From Lachnospiraceae bacterium (GTDB taxonomy: Bacteria; Bacillota; Clostridia; Lachnospirales; Lachnospiraceae), in NCBI GenBank assembly GCA_022767285.1, contig JALENY010000020.1, forward strand, positions 1 through 56,185: a DNA stretch of 56,185 nt, read 5' to 3'. Numbering within the stretch: position 1 is the first letter of the stretch; each line of letters begins with the position of its first letter. Shown one piece after another: positions 49,952 to 56,185 of the stretch. The translations under genes and the position numbers were made by a program. The notes beneath the pieces were generated by a model. The model was not told the DNA's origin. It made no database searches and saw nothing but the letters and a program-made list of their open reading frames with translations.

Positions 49952-50009
49952 TTCTCATAATTGAGACTGGTTATGTGTTTATACTAATCTCATTTTCGAG
50001 ACTAGTCAA
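49952..50009 (-). promoter_or_regulatory. Promoter with paired operators of the CPBP operon
   Basis: On the minus strand TTGACT (50009-50004) and TAGTAT (49986-49981) are 17 bases apart, and the spacer itself is the inverted repeat AGTCTCGAAAATGAGAT (50003-49987). A second copy, AGTCTCAATTATGAGAA (49968-49952), lies downstream of the -10 box. The centre-to-centre distance is 35 bases. A repressor bound to either site would block initiation. Confidence 0.8.
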
Positions 50010-50041
50010 GAGGATTATCATTTTCCTGTACACATTACACT

Positions 50042-50942
50042 TCAATCGATGCTCTTATTCATTTCTATAACCTCCACATATTTCATCGGTGTAAATCTGA
50101 TACCATTCACCGTCTGTTCCTGATCCACCTCTTCAAATCCAAGATGTCTGTATATCGCCACTGCATACGGCGAAGAATTTACAGTAAATTTCTGCTTGTC
50201 ATAGTCTCGCCTCATGGTATTGAATAACTCCCGCCCTATTCCTTTCCTGTGGTAATCTGATTTAACAAAGAAACCGCCAATATGATGAGGCTCTCTCATA
50301 CAGAGCGTACCAACCAGACTGTCACCTTCAAATGCTCCATAAAACTGCAGATTACGGGTGCGCTCCTTATCGTTCAGACTCTTACGAAACTCCTTAATAC
50401 CCTCTTCGGAATATTCCGGTGCTTCATATTGAAGAAAAACTTCCCAGCACAGATCAAGCGCGCTCTGAATCTCTTCCGGATATAAACGCCTTACCGGCAA
50501 CTGCTTATCCTGTCTGGTATAGGCATATAAAGCCATGTCCAATACCTGACCATTCTTAAAAGCATTGTTTTTCAATATCCCTTCAAACTGAAACCCCGCT
50601 TTTTCCAGCACTTTTCTGGATCCGATATTGTATGCAAATGGCTCGGCAAAAACCCGAAGAATATCTGTCTCTATAAAAAGCTTTTCACAAAGCTGTCTTA
50701 CAGCCTCTGTCATAATGCCTTTTCCCCAATATTCTTCTGCCAGATAATAACCAAGCTCCGCCGTACGAGAATGGATATTTCCCTGCCGGAAAGCCCCTAT
50801 ACTTCCTACCGCTGTACCACCCACATCAATCGCATATGCAAATGTATCCTTCACATCAGAATTAATGATAAAATGAATATACTCCAACGCATCTTTTTCA
50901 GTATATGGATATGGCAATCCATCTTCTGATTGAAATCTTCAT
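50042..50942 (-). pseudogene. Tandem GNAT acetyltransferase gene with damaged N-terminus
   Basis: Two GNAT domains are joined. The first is RimJ/RimL-like (GLPYPYTEKDALEYIHFI, AELGYYLAEEYWGKGIMTEA), and the second, from about residue 140 of the open frame, has RKGIGRELFNTM and LYxxLGFE-type motifs. The normal RimJ start MKISIRRW is found at ATG 50942 but in another frame: the roughly 30 residues that normally connect it to DGLPYPYT are missing. The frame from 50917 has only a TTG and no ribosome binding site. A GTG at 50987 with GGAGG would extend into the wrong frame. Thus the gene is probably not functional, though the second domain could still be made. Confidence 0.65.
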
Positions 50943-51008
50943 TGCCGATTTATGTTCATATGTATCCTTCATTTGTTCCTGTTTCACTTGTTTCCCTCCT
51001 GCAAACAA

Positions 51009-51719
51009 CTATTCACCTTTATAGCATTTCCATGGTCGCTCTCCTCCAAGCCATCCATTTTGCTCCCAATACTCCTTTTCCACAGGAGAAGAACCCCAAC
51101 CGCTTTTCTGCATCATCCTCATCATGTTAAATATGAATTTCGTCTTGATTCCAACGTGTAGTTTTTCTCTTCTGCTTAGTCTGGCGGCAATTCTGCTTGT
51201 ATCCTTATCAATTTTTTCTTTTTTGGATGTCCTGACTCCGTCCCAGTTCATGGCCTGAACAACGATTCCGTACTTCATGATAGACGGCACACCCAAATAA
51301 AACAAAGCATCTTCCACATCTTTCATTGCCGACTTCGGAGAGGAACCTGCAGAAGTCGAAACAATTACCGCACGCTTACTGAACATACACTTCCTAGGCC
51401 TGTGCGACATCCAGTAATCAAACGTCAGATCGATAAATGCTTTCAGCGGTGCTGATACATGCGAACAGTAAGTCGGTGTTGTTACAATCAACACGTCAGC
51501 TTCCTTGATGACATCAAGAATAACCTTTTTCTCCCCATAATATGGACATTCCTTTTCATCTTCAATGCATTTATAACATCCCATACAAAAATGATTCAGA
51601 TCCCTCGGGAAGAAAAATTCTCTGATTTCATTATTTCCGGGAATCTTATCCGCAATCATTCGTCCGATATGATACGTACTTCCCTTATGATTCTGTCCAT
51701 TCAACATTACAATTTTCAT
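51009..51719 (-). CDS. Flavodoxin-family NAD(P)H-dependent oxidoreductase
   Basis: The 236-residue protein has the flavodoxin-like fold: FMN phosphate loop MLNGQNHKGSTYHIGRMI, a pair of cysteine-rich turns (CMGCYKCIEDEKECPYYG), and ADVLIVTTPTYCSHVSAPLK. The Cys-rich stretch is typical for iron-sulfur flavoproteins and NADPH-dependent FMN reductases of Clostridia. It probably reduces quinones, iron or nitro compounds with FMN. I use the ATG at 51719, since AAAGGA is directly before the more upstream ATG at 51728. Confidence 0.88.
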   Translation of the reverse strand: MKIVMLNGQNHKGSTYHIGRMIADKIPGNNEIREFFFPRDLNHFCMGCYKCIEDEKECPYYGEKKVILDVIKEADVLIVTTPTYCSHVSAPLKAFIDLTFDYWMSHRPRKCMFSKRAVIVSTSAGSSPKSAMKDVEDALFYLGVPSIMKYGIVVQAMNWDGVRTSKKEKIDKDTSRIAARLSRREKLHVGIKTKFIFNMMRMMQKSGWGSSPVEKEYWEQNGWLGGERPWKCYKGE

Positions 51720-51795
51720 TTTTTTCATTCCTTTGCTTTAATAAATTATTATTTTATAAAAAGGATTTTCATATTTCCACTTTGCATTGTCAAGG

Positions 51796-51940
51796 TTATT
51801 TGTATCTTATCCGCGTATACGAATCTTCATCAAATTGTACCCGAAAAGGCTGTTCGGGAATATCAATGCTGTACTCGATCTGTTTCTATCCGTCAAAATG
51901 AAGTTTCTGTGGTGTCAAACCATAAATCACCAATTCCTTC
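51796..51940 (-). pseudogene. Possible protein remnant with a stop codon
   Basis: The minus strand reads protein-like sequence (LTPQKLHFDG, stop, KQIEYSIDIPEQPFRVQFDE and DSYTRIRYK) ending at TAA (51796-51798). It is interrupted by one TAG. The family is not recognised. It lies directly beside a REP-like palindrome and may be what is left of a gene from the decayed block to the right. Confidence 0.3.
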
Positions 51941-51945
51941 ACCTA

Positions 51946-51984
51946 ACCAATGGGGACGGAGTTTTTGGCTTTTTTGTTGTCCCC
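51946..51984. repeat. REP-like palindromic element, copy A
   Basis: ACCAATGGGGACGGAGTTTT-TGGCTTTTTTGTTGTCCCC is nearly identical to the copy at 53072-53110 and, in part, to the inverted copy at 53154-53176. Its two ends (GGGGAC...GTCCCC) are complementary and enclose a T-rich core, as in RAYT-associated REP sequences. Confidence 0.75.
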
Positions 51985-52044
51985 AATGAAATCCACTGCA
52001 GTGCAATCAGCTATTTATTGATGCAGGATTCTAATTTATTTGTT

Positions 52045-52379
52045 CTATTTCAGAGATTTTCGCCGGAACATCAAAACACCCGCTCCGGTCATTGCCACGA
52101 ACCAGCCAAAGTCATAGACCATCATATACCCGATACGCTCCAGCCGGATTGCACAAAGCTGCATGATCTGCCCTCCCGGTGTAAAATCCAAAAGGAACTC
52201 ATAGAGAGCCCTTTCACTATACTTCCCTCCTGCAGATAATTTGGATTTGGTTCCAGTTCTCCGTCATATTCGATTTCTCCGGATTCTGTCACACGATATG
52301 CGAGTGCATAGTACTCTTCCTGGTCCAATGTGGACTGAATCACCGTTCCGCTCAATAAAAACAGAAGTGTCAACAACAT
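52045..52379 (-). pseudogene. Membrane protein of a decayed ABC system, frameshifted
   Basis: The first frame runs from ATG 52379 (MLLTLLFLLSGTVIQSTL, LDQEEYYALAYRVTESGEIE) to about 52205. There a one-base shift is needed to continue: EFLLDFTPGGQIMQLCAIR, then LERIGYMMVYDFGWFVAMTG, ending FRRKSLK at TAG 52045. The repaired protein would have a membrane segment at each end and an extracytoplasmic middle part. It follows the ABC remnant without a gap, so it was part of the same operon. I do not recognise a family. Confidence 0.6.
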
Positions 52380-52730
52380 TCATGCAATGGAAGAACCTGC
52401 TTTTTTACCAAGTACCATAAATATCCATGTAAAGATTGCCGAAAAAACTGCCAGTTCACAAATGATACCAGCATAAATGAAGACAAAAACAACTGGAAGA
52501 TTTCCGGCAAGCGCAACAGCAATATCAAGTCTCTGACGCATTCCAAGGGAAAAATCCTTCACCTTTTTCTTTCCGGTATCCTCTAGTCCTACAAGTTTCA
52601 ACATTTCTCGTATTCCATCGAAATCCGGTCGTCCCAGAATCAAATATTACTGCTTGAGATTGTCTGCTGCCGTCATATCCAGATAGACTGATGGTGTTTC
52701 CACTACTGCTCCCATTCTTCTTCGGGATTT
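52380..52730 (-). pseudogene. Remnant of a BcrA-type ABC ATPase joined to permease end
   Basis: The minus strand reads MGAVVETPSVYLDMTAADNL, then KQ and a TAA (52647-52649), then YLILGRPDFDGIREMLKLVG, LEDTGKKKVKDFSLGMRQRL and DIAVALAGN. This is the middle of a bacitracin/lantibiotic-type ABC ATPase, with a degenerate signature FSLGMRQRL. Walker A (N-terminal 75 or so residues) and everything after the signature helix are missing. The frame then runs directly into a permease-like tail (VFVFIYAGIICELAVFSAIF). So two deletions and one nonsense mutation have occurred. Confidence 0.8.
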
Positions 52731-52739
52731 TCATCATCA

Positions 52740-52958
52740 TTAATGATGCGTATCATTTTTCGATTCTGCCTTTGTATCATTTCCATTTCCGCTTCCGTTT
52801 CCATTATGACTTCCAATCACCTGGTACTTCCGTGGTGAGAAAATCATCCCCAGCAACGTTCCGGTCAAAAATAAAACCGCACCTGTAAGCAAGATTTCAC
52901 GACCAGTGTACTTTCCTTCATTGATTTGATTCATTAATAATTCATATTTTTTTCTCAT
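52740..52958 (-). CDS. Small single-pass membrane protein with Gly/Asn-rich tail
   Basis: The 72-residue protein has a charged N-terminus (MRKKYELLMNQINEGKYTGR), one membrane segment (EILLTGAVLFLTGTLLGMIF) and a hydrophilic tail that includes HNGNGSGNGNDTK. AGGAGG lies at the proper distance. The family is not known to me. It is the only intact gene in the decayed block and stands next to the ABC remnant, so it may have belonged to the same resistance operon. Confidence 0.6.
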   Translation of the reverse strand: MRKKYELLMNQINEGKYTGREILLTGAVLFLTGTLLGMIFSPRKYQVIGSHNGNGSGNGNDTKAESKNDTHH

Positions 52959-53071
52959 AAAAATCCTCCTGACTTTTTCTCTAAATAATTGGATCTCTTT
53001 TGATATATCCTAACACAAAATGAAAAATCAGACCCAAATCACACGGATTCCGGTCTGTTTTACACTGAATT

Positions 53072-53176
53072 ACCAATGGGGACGGAGTTTTTGGTCTTTT
53101 TGTTGTCCCCTATGGTTTCTCTTAAATTTCCAGTACTAACATGTCCCCTTAAGCCAAAAACTCCGTCCCCATTGGT
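53072..53176. repeat. Pair of REP-like elements in inverted orientation, copies B and C
   Basis: Copy B (53072-53110) starts ACCAATGGGGACGGAGTTTT and ends TTGTTGTCCCC. Copy C (53154-53176) is CCAAAAACTCCGTCCCCATT then GGT, the exact inverse of the first 23 bases of copy B. The two arms enclose 59 bases. The arrangement is typical for REP doublets (BIMEs). Copy C overlaps the 3' end of the histidine kinase gene. Confidence 0.8.
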
Positions 53177-54549
53177 TTCCCGTTGGTTCCAAAGCATATC
53201 TCCACTTTTGCTCCGCCGGTTTTTTCAGAATTTGTGAGCGATATTTTTCCACCATGTTTCGCGGCGATTGTTTTTGCGGAAAACAGTCCAATGCCATAAT
53301 GCACACCGCCGCTTCTGCTCGTATCATCCATAAAGAACTGTTCTGTACCATGCATCAGTGCTTCTTTTGTAAAACCTCTCCCGGTATCTTCCACTGTAAA
53401 TATTAACTTTCCTCTTTTCTCATCGATATCAATATCTATTGTTCCGCCTTTTGGTGTGTGTTCAGCTGCATTTTTAATAATATTCATAACAGCCCTTACA
53501 ACCTGATCGTAAACAATACATACGGTTTCACTGATATCGTGTTCTTTCCAGTTGATTTTCAGATAGAAAACTTCGGAGAGGCCTAAGGTTTGTTTTTTGA
53601 TGTCCCCAAGCAGAGCTTCTGTTCTTATTTTTTCGAATCTGTATTGGTAACCGTCTACAGACTTTGTTACTTCGATTAGTGTCTGCACATAGGTTTGGAT
53701 CTGCAATGCACTGCTGGCTATATAATCCATATATTTTTTCTGTTCGTCTGTCATCTCCATTTCAGAAAGCAGTTCTGCATTTCCTCTTATGACCGTAAGC
53801 GGGGTTTTTATGTCATGCGCCAATGCAGACATTTGTCTGTTTTTTTCATGTTCCGCCTTCCATTGTCGTTCCAGAGAATCTTTCAATGCATTTCTCATCT
53901 CATCGATGGATGACAGGCAATCATCAATTTCTTTTACTCCGGAATAGGATACCTCATACTCAAGATCTTGATTCTTGATTCTCTCTACCGCATTCATTAC
54001 CGGTTTCATTTTTCGCTTCATCTTTTTCCCAAAACTTACCGACGGCAATAGTATCATTGCAATTCCACTTAAAACAACGATAATCGTCATCAGATTCTGA
54101 GGTGGAATGAAGTGTTCTCTGAGAAATGCAGACTGATACTGGGGTGTCAGGCTGTACTGGAGAACAACATATTCGTCCGAGCGGGGAATCACCTTATAAA
54201 AGTAGTCTCCTGATGCGGTTCCATGATTCGCAACGTTCCATGCAATTTTCACCGAATCTTCGGTCATATTTCCTCCAAATACCTCTCCATCCGCATTAAA
54301 AATGACATCACGGCATAGAGGTGGTATAATGTCCTCTGTCACTTCATCCGCCTTCTGAATCACATCATAGGCTTCATTGATCTTCCTTTCTGCATAATTT
54401 GCCGGATAAATAGCGCCTGAATTAACAAGGATATTGAATATAAGAACTGTACATATTCCCAAAACAAACATCAATCCAAGCATAACCAGTACATACCTCA
54501 GAAAAATTCCACTAAGTGTACGGCTTCTTCTCTTTTCTACCCTTCCCAT
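53149..54549 (-). CDS. Sensor histidine kinase (SpaK/NisK-like class)
   Basis: The 466-residue kinase has two membrane segments (about 16-42 and 152-173) around an extracytoplasmic sensor part of about 110 residues. A HAMP-like segment follows, then the H-box with His245 in SALAHDIKTPLTVIRGNAEL. The ATPase has the N-box NIIKNAAEHTP, the G1 box VEDTGRGF and the G2 box HYGIGLFSAKTIAAKHGG. The type is that of kinases beside lantibiotic-immunity or BceAB-like transporters. The final codons (TNGKPMGTEFLA) and the stop are inside a REP-like palindrome and are not like the ends of relatives. The start overlaps the response regulator by 13 bases. Confidence 0.9.
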   Translation of the reverse strand: MGRVEKRRSRTLSGIFLRYVLVMLGLMFVLGICTVLIFNILVNSGAIYPANYAERKINEAYDVIQKADEVTEDIIPPLCRDVIFNADGEVFGGNMTEDSVKIAWNVANHGTASGDYFYKVIPRSDEYVVLQYSLTPQYQSAFLREHFIPPQNLMTIIVVLSGIAMILLPSVSFGKKMKRKMKPVMNAVERIKNQDLEYEVSYSGVKEIDDCLSSIDEMRNALKDSLERQWKAEHEKNRQMSALAHDIKTPLTVIRGNAELLSEMEMTDEQKKYMDYIASSALQIQTYVQTLIEVTKSVDGYQYRFEKIRTEALLGDIKKQTLGLSEVFYLKINWKEHDISETVCIVYDQVVRAVMNIIKNAAEHTPKGGTIDIDIDEKRGKLIFTVEDTGRGFTKEALMHGTEQFFMDDTSRSGGVHYGIGLFSAKTIAAKHGGKISLTNSEKTGGAKVEICFGTNGKPMGTEFLA

Positions 54550-55199
54550 TTATACCCGATCCCCCAAACTGTTTTTATCGGCATGCAGTGAAAATCTGAG
54601 AGCTTTGTTCTAATATTTTTAATGTGGGTCGTAATTGTACTGTCATTGCTCTCGCTGTCAAATCCGAATACCTGTTCCAAAATCTGTTCTTTCGAAAAAA
54701 CCTGCCCACGGTTTTTGGCGAGAAACTCACAAATCTCATACTCAGCCTTTGTGAGCGGAATGATCTTATCATCAACCATCATCTGCTTTAATGATAAATG
54801 AAAGCAAACAGGTCCGACAACCATTCTGACAGAATGTTCCCGATGTTCACGCCGAAGATGTGCGGCAACTCTTGCACGAAGTTCCATAATCCCAAACGGC
54901 TTATAAATATAGTCATCTGCCCCCAATGACAATCCATTTACTAAACTGCTTTCTTCTATTTTTGCTGTGAGAAACAAAATCGGACAGTCCACAAGCTTCC
55001 TGATTCTTGAACACAATACAAATCCATCCATCCCCGGCATCATAATGTCCAGCAAAATCAGATCATACTGATTCACTTTTTCCATATTGATCTCAAGTGG
55101 ATCATTTACTTTTGTAACCAAATGTCCATCCTTATTTAGAATAGTTCCGATCATATCAAGGATCGCCGTATCATCATCAACCACTAAAATTTTCGCCAT
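54537..55199 (-). CDS. OmpR-family response regulator
   Basis: The 220-residue regulator has a receiver domain (ILVVDDDTAILDM, phospho-acceptor Asp51 in LILLDIMMPGMDG, Lys in FLTAK, GADDYIYKPF) and a C-terminal winged helix (PLTKAEYEICEFLAKNRGQV, RTKLSD...TVWGIGYKWEG). It is expected to be phosphorylated by the overlapping histidine kinase and to activate the ABC immunity genes upstream in the same operon. It begins 9 bases after the MutG-type permease stop. Confidence 0.95.
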   Translation of the reverse strand: MAKILVVDDDTAILDMIGTILNKDGHLVTKVNDPLEINMEKVNQYDLILLDIMMPGMDGFVLCSRIRKLVDCPILFLTAKIEESSLVNGLSLGADDYIYKPFGIMELRARVAAHLRREHREHSVRMVVGPVCFHLSLKQMMVDDKIIPLTKAEYEICEFLAKNRGQVFSKEQILEQVFGFDSESNDSTITTHIKNIRTKLSDFHCMPIKTVWGIGYKWEG

Positions 55200-55208
55200 A
55201 TTGCCCCT

Positions 55209-55952
55209 CTATTCTGATATTTTACTTCCTTCCCAACGGGATGCCCAAAATAAATAATAAATCACACTAAGCACTGTAAATACACAGACTATTGGTATTA
55301 CAGACCGGATTTCGCCTATTGCTCCCGCTTCTCCTAAAACAATCTTTAAATACGTGTACGGTATTCTGCCCGTCCATGAAACAGGTATATACTTCCAGAC
55401 AAACATTCCAAGATTCGTAAGCATTAATGCACTGACAAGTCCGGAAAAAATTCCTGCTCCGACGGACACTCCTTTTCCAAAACGAAAAGCCAAAAGCATT
55501 TGCCATATATAAAGCGGAATACTTCCGCACCACATGATCCATGCAGCTATCATATAGGTCACTATGCTTATTGTACGACATCCAAGAATTTTATAAAAGC
55601 CGAAACAAAATATTGCCGCTGTCAATAATACAGAAAAAAGACTAAATATAAGCAAAAGTACTACCTTAGATAAAAATGCTGCTGTCTTTTTTTGTAAGGT
55701 GAGCAGATTCTGGCATACTCCCGCATTTTGTTCCTGTTCCGCTATGCTTGCAGTAAATATTCCAATCAGAACAGGAAAACCTGTTCCAACTGCCTGATAA
55801 AAAGCAATGATTTTTGCAGGCTCACTCCAAGCGGAAAAAGAATAATATGCTAAAAACAGTCCACTTATTATAACCGGAATCAGAATATGTGCCACCGTTA
55901 CAGAAAGTCCTTTCATTTTTAAAAAGTCTGCATAAAGATTCTTCCTAAACAT
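55209..55952 (-). CDS. Lantibiotic-immunity ABC permease, MutG/EpiG type
   Basis: The 247-residue permease has six membrane segments and the pattern of the LanG family (MFRKNLYADFLKMKGL at the start, SIAEQEQNAGVCQNLL, WIMWCGSIPLYIWQMLLAFR, FVWKYIPVSWTGRIPYTYLK). LanF-E-G transporters expel lantibiotics from the membrane and give self-protection or resistance. It follows the partner permease by two bases. No lantibiotic structural or modification gene is seen in the window, so the module may give resistance to foreign lantibiotics. Confidence 0.88.
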   Translation of the reverse strand: MFRKNLYADFLKMKGLSVTVAHILIPVIISGLFLAYYSFSAWSEPAKIIAFYQAVGTGFPVLIGIFTASIAEQEQNAGVCQNLLTLQKKTAAFLSKVVLLLIFSLFSVLLTAAIFCFGFYKILGCRTISIVTYMIAAWIMWCGSIPLYIWQMLLAFRFGKGVSVGAGIFSGLVSALMLTNLGMFVWKYIPVSWTGRIPYTYLKIVLGEAGAIGEIRSVIPIVCVFTVLSVIYYLFWASRWEGSKISE

Positions 55953-55954
55953 TC

Positions 55955-56185
55955 CTATTTTTCCTCTCTTTTATCAAACCAATTTAAGAACAAAACTGTT
56001 ACAATAATGAACCATATGACGGATAAACAAATACCCGGGACAAGGACCCCCATATTCAAAAGCGGATTTCCTGCTTCTGCTCTTATTCCATTTGGCAGTA
56101 TATGAAGAAGCGGGCAAAGAATCCGCATAGGAATTGCTGAAACAAAAAAATACCATTTTCCTGTCGGTGCAACGATTATACCTCC
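55955..56185 (-). CDS. Lantibiotic-immunity ABC permease, MutE/EpiE type (partial)
   Basis: The last 76 codons of a second permease are in the window, reading from the right edge (GGIIVAPTGKWYFFVSAIPM, then RILCPLLHILPNGIRAEAGN) to TAG at 55955-55957. APTGKW...P-LPNG is typical of the LanE family. The final hydrophobic segment is CLSVIWFIIVTVLFLNWF. The gene continues beyond the window, where the LanF ATPase is expected. Confidence 0.8.
   Translation of the reverse strand, partial: GGIIVAPTGKWYFFVSAIPMRILCPLLHILPNGIRAEAGNPLLNMGVLVPGICLSVIWFIIVTVLFLNWFDKREEK

Noticed and set aside
51787-52239. Plus-strand open frame of 150 codons through a REP-like copy
   Set aside because: It crosses the repeat and the antisense of a frameshifted gene, and lacks any start signal; the minus strand explains the coding character better.
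1-56185. CRISPR array, prophage or integrated conjugative element
   Set aside because: No regularly spaced repeats, no phage structural genes, no integrase, relaxase or transposase genes, and no attachment-site repeat at the tRNA-Thr gene.

Overview
The window looks like a chromosomal segment of a gut-type Clostridia, most likely Lachnospiraceae. The evidence is moderate GC with AT-rich intergenic DNA, strong AAGGAGG-type ribosome binding sites, the Firmicutes gene order ylxM-ffh-rpsP-khpA-rimM-trmD-rplS-lepB-rbgA-rnhB-yraN, a manganese (yybP-ykoY) riboswitch, and several proteins of Lachnospiraceae type. Most genes are on the minus strand. No phage genes, transposase genes, rRNA or CRISPR arrays were seen.

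Layout. 1-3.6 kb: a CcdA/TlpA-like thiol-redox pair, an AEC-family transporter, and decayed VOC and GNAT genes. 3.8-14.7 kb: leuS, a DUF1622 membrane protein, and the long housekeeping operon for signal recognition particle, ribosome assembly and tRNA/rRNA maturation (ylxM down to pgeF). 14.8-28.4 kb: a large sugar operon with an ABC importer, two family 3 glycosidases, a UlaG-type lactonase, a HAD phosphatase-like protein, a cytosolic beta-propeller protein and an FGGY kinase. A DeoR-family regulator faces it. I read it as import of a glycoside, cleavage in the cytoplasm, phosphorylation of the released sugar acid or lactone, and lactone opening; the substrate is not known. 28.4-32.2 kb: a three-subunit molybdenum hydroxylase (xanthine dehydrogenase type). 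32.3-34.8 kb: a two-gene operon joining a plant-type glutamate-cysteine ligase-like enzyme to a glutathionylspermidine-synthase-like ATP-grasp ligase, a possible route to an unusual low-molecular-weight thiol. 35-41 kb: tRNA-Thr(CGT), two tiny proteins (YmaF-like and DUF6774-like), a manganese riboswitch in front of a calcium/sodium-type antiporter, a small conserved protein, a DUF2935 protein, a CapA-like protein and an RlmI-like methyltransferase.

41-51.7 kb is an accessory region rich in transport and regulation. It holds a heterodimeric ABC exporter, a GNAT protein and TetR regulator, DUF554, a truncated MATE pump with its TetR regulator, a CPBP membrane protease with a winged-helix regulator, a damaged tandem GNAT gene and a flavodoxin-like oxidoreductase. 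In three places the operator can be read directly as a palindrome overlapping a promoter; in two of them a palindrome fills the spacer between the -35 and -10 boxes.

51.8-56.2 kb carries part of a lantibiotic-immunity type module (MutE and MutG permeases, response regulator, histidine kinase), followed by wreckage of a second ABC system. REP-like GGGGACGG...GTCCCC palindromes lie in this wreckage, and one of them supplies the last codons and stop codon of the histidine kinase.

The best candidates for undescribed biology are the UlaG/FGGY/propeller sugar operon, the ligase pair for a possible novel thiol, and the REP-like element that has been made part of a kinase gene. All functional statements come from reading motifs; no database search was run.
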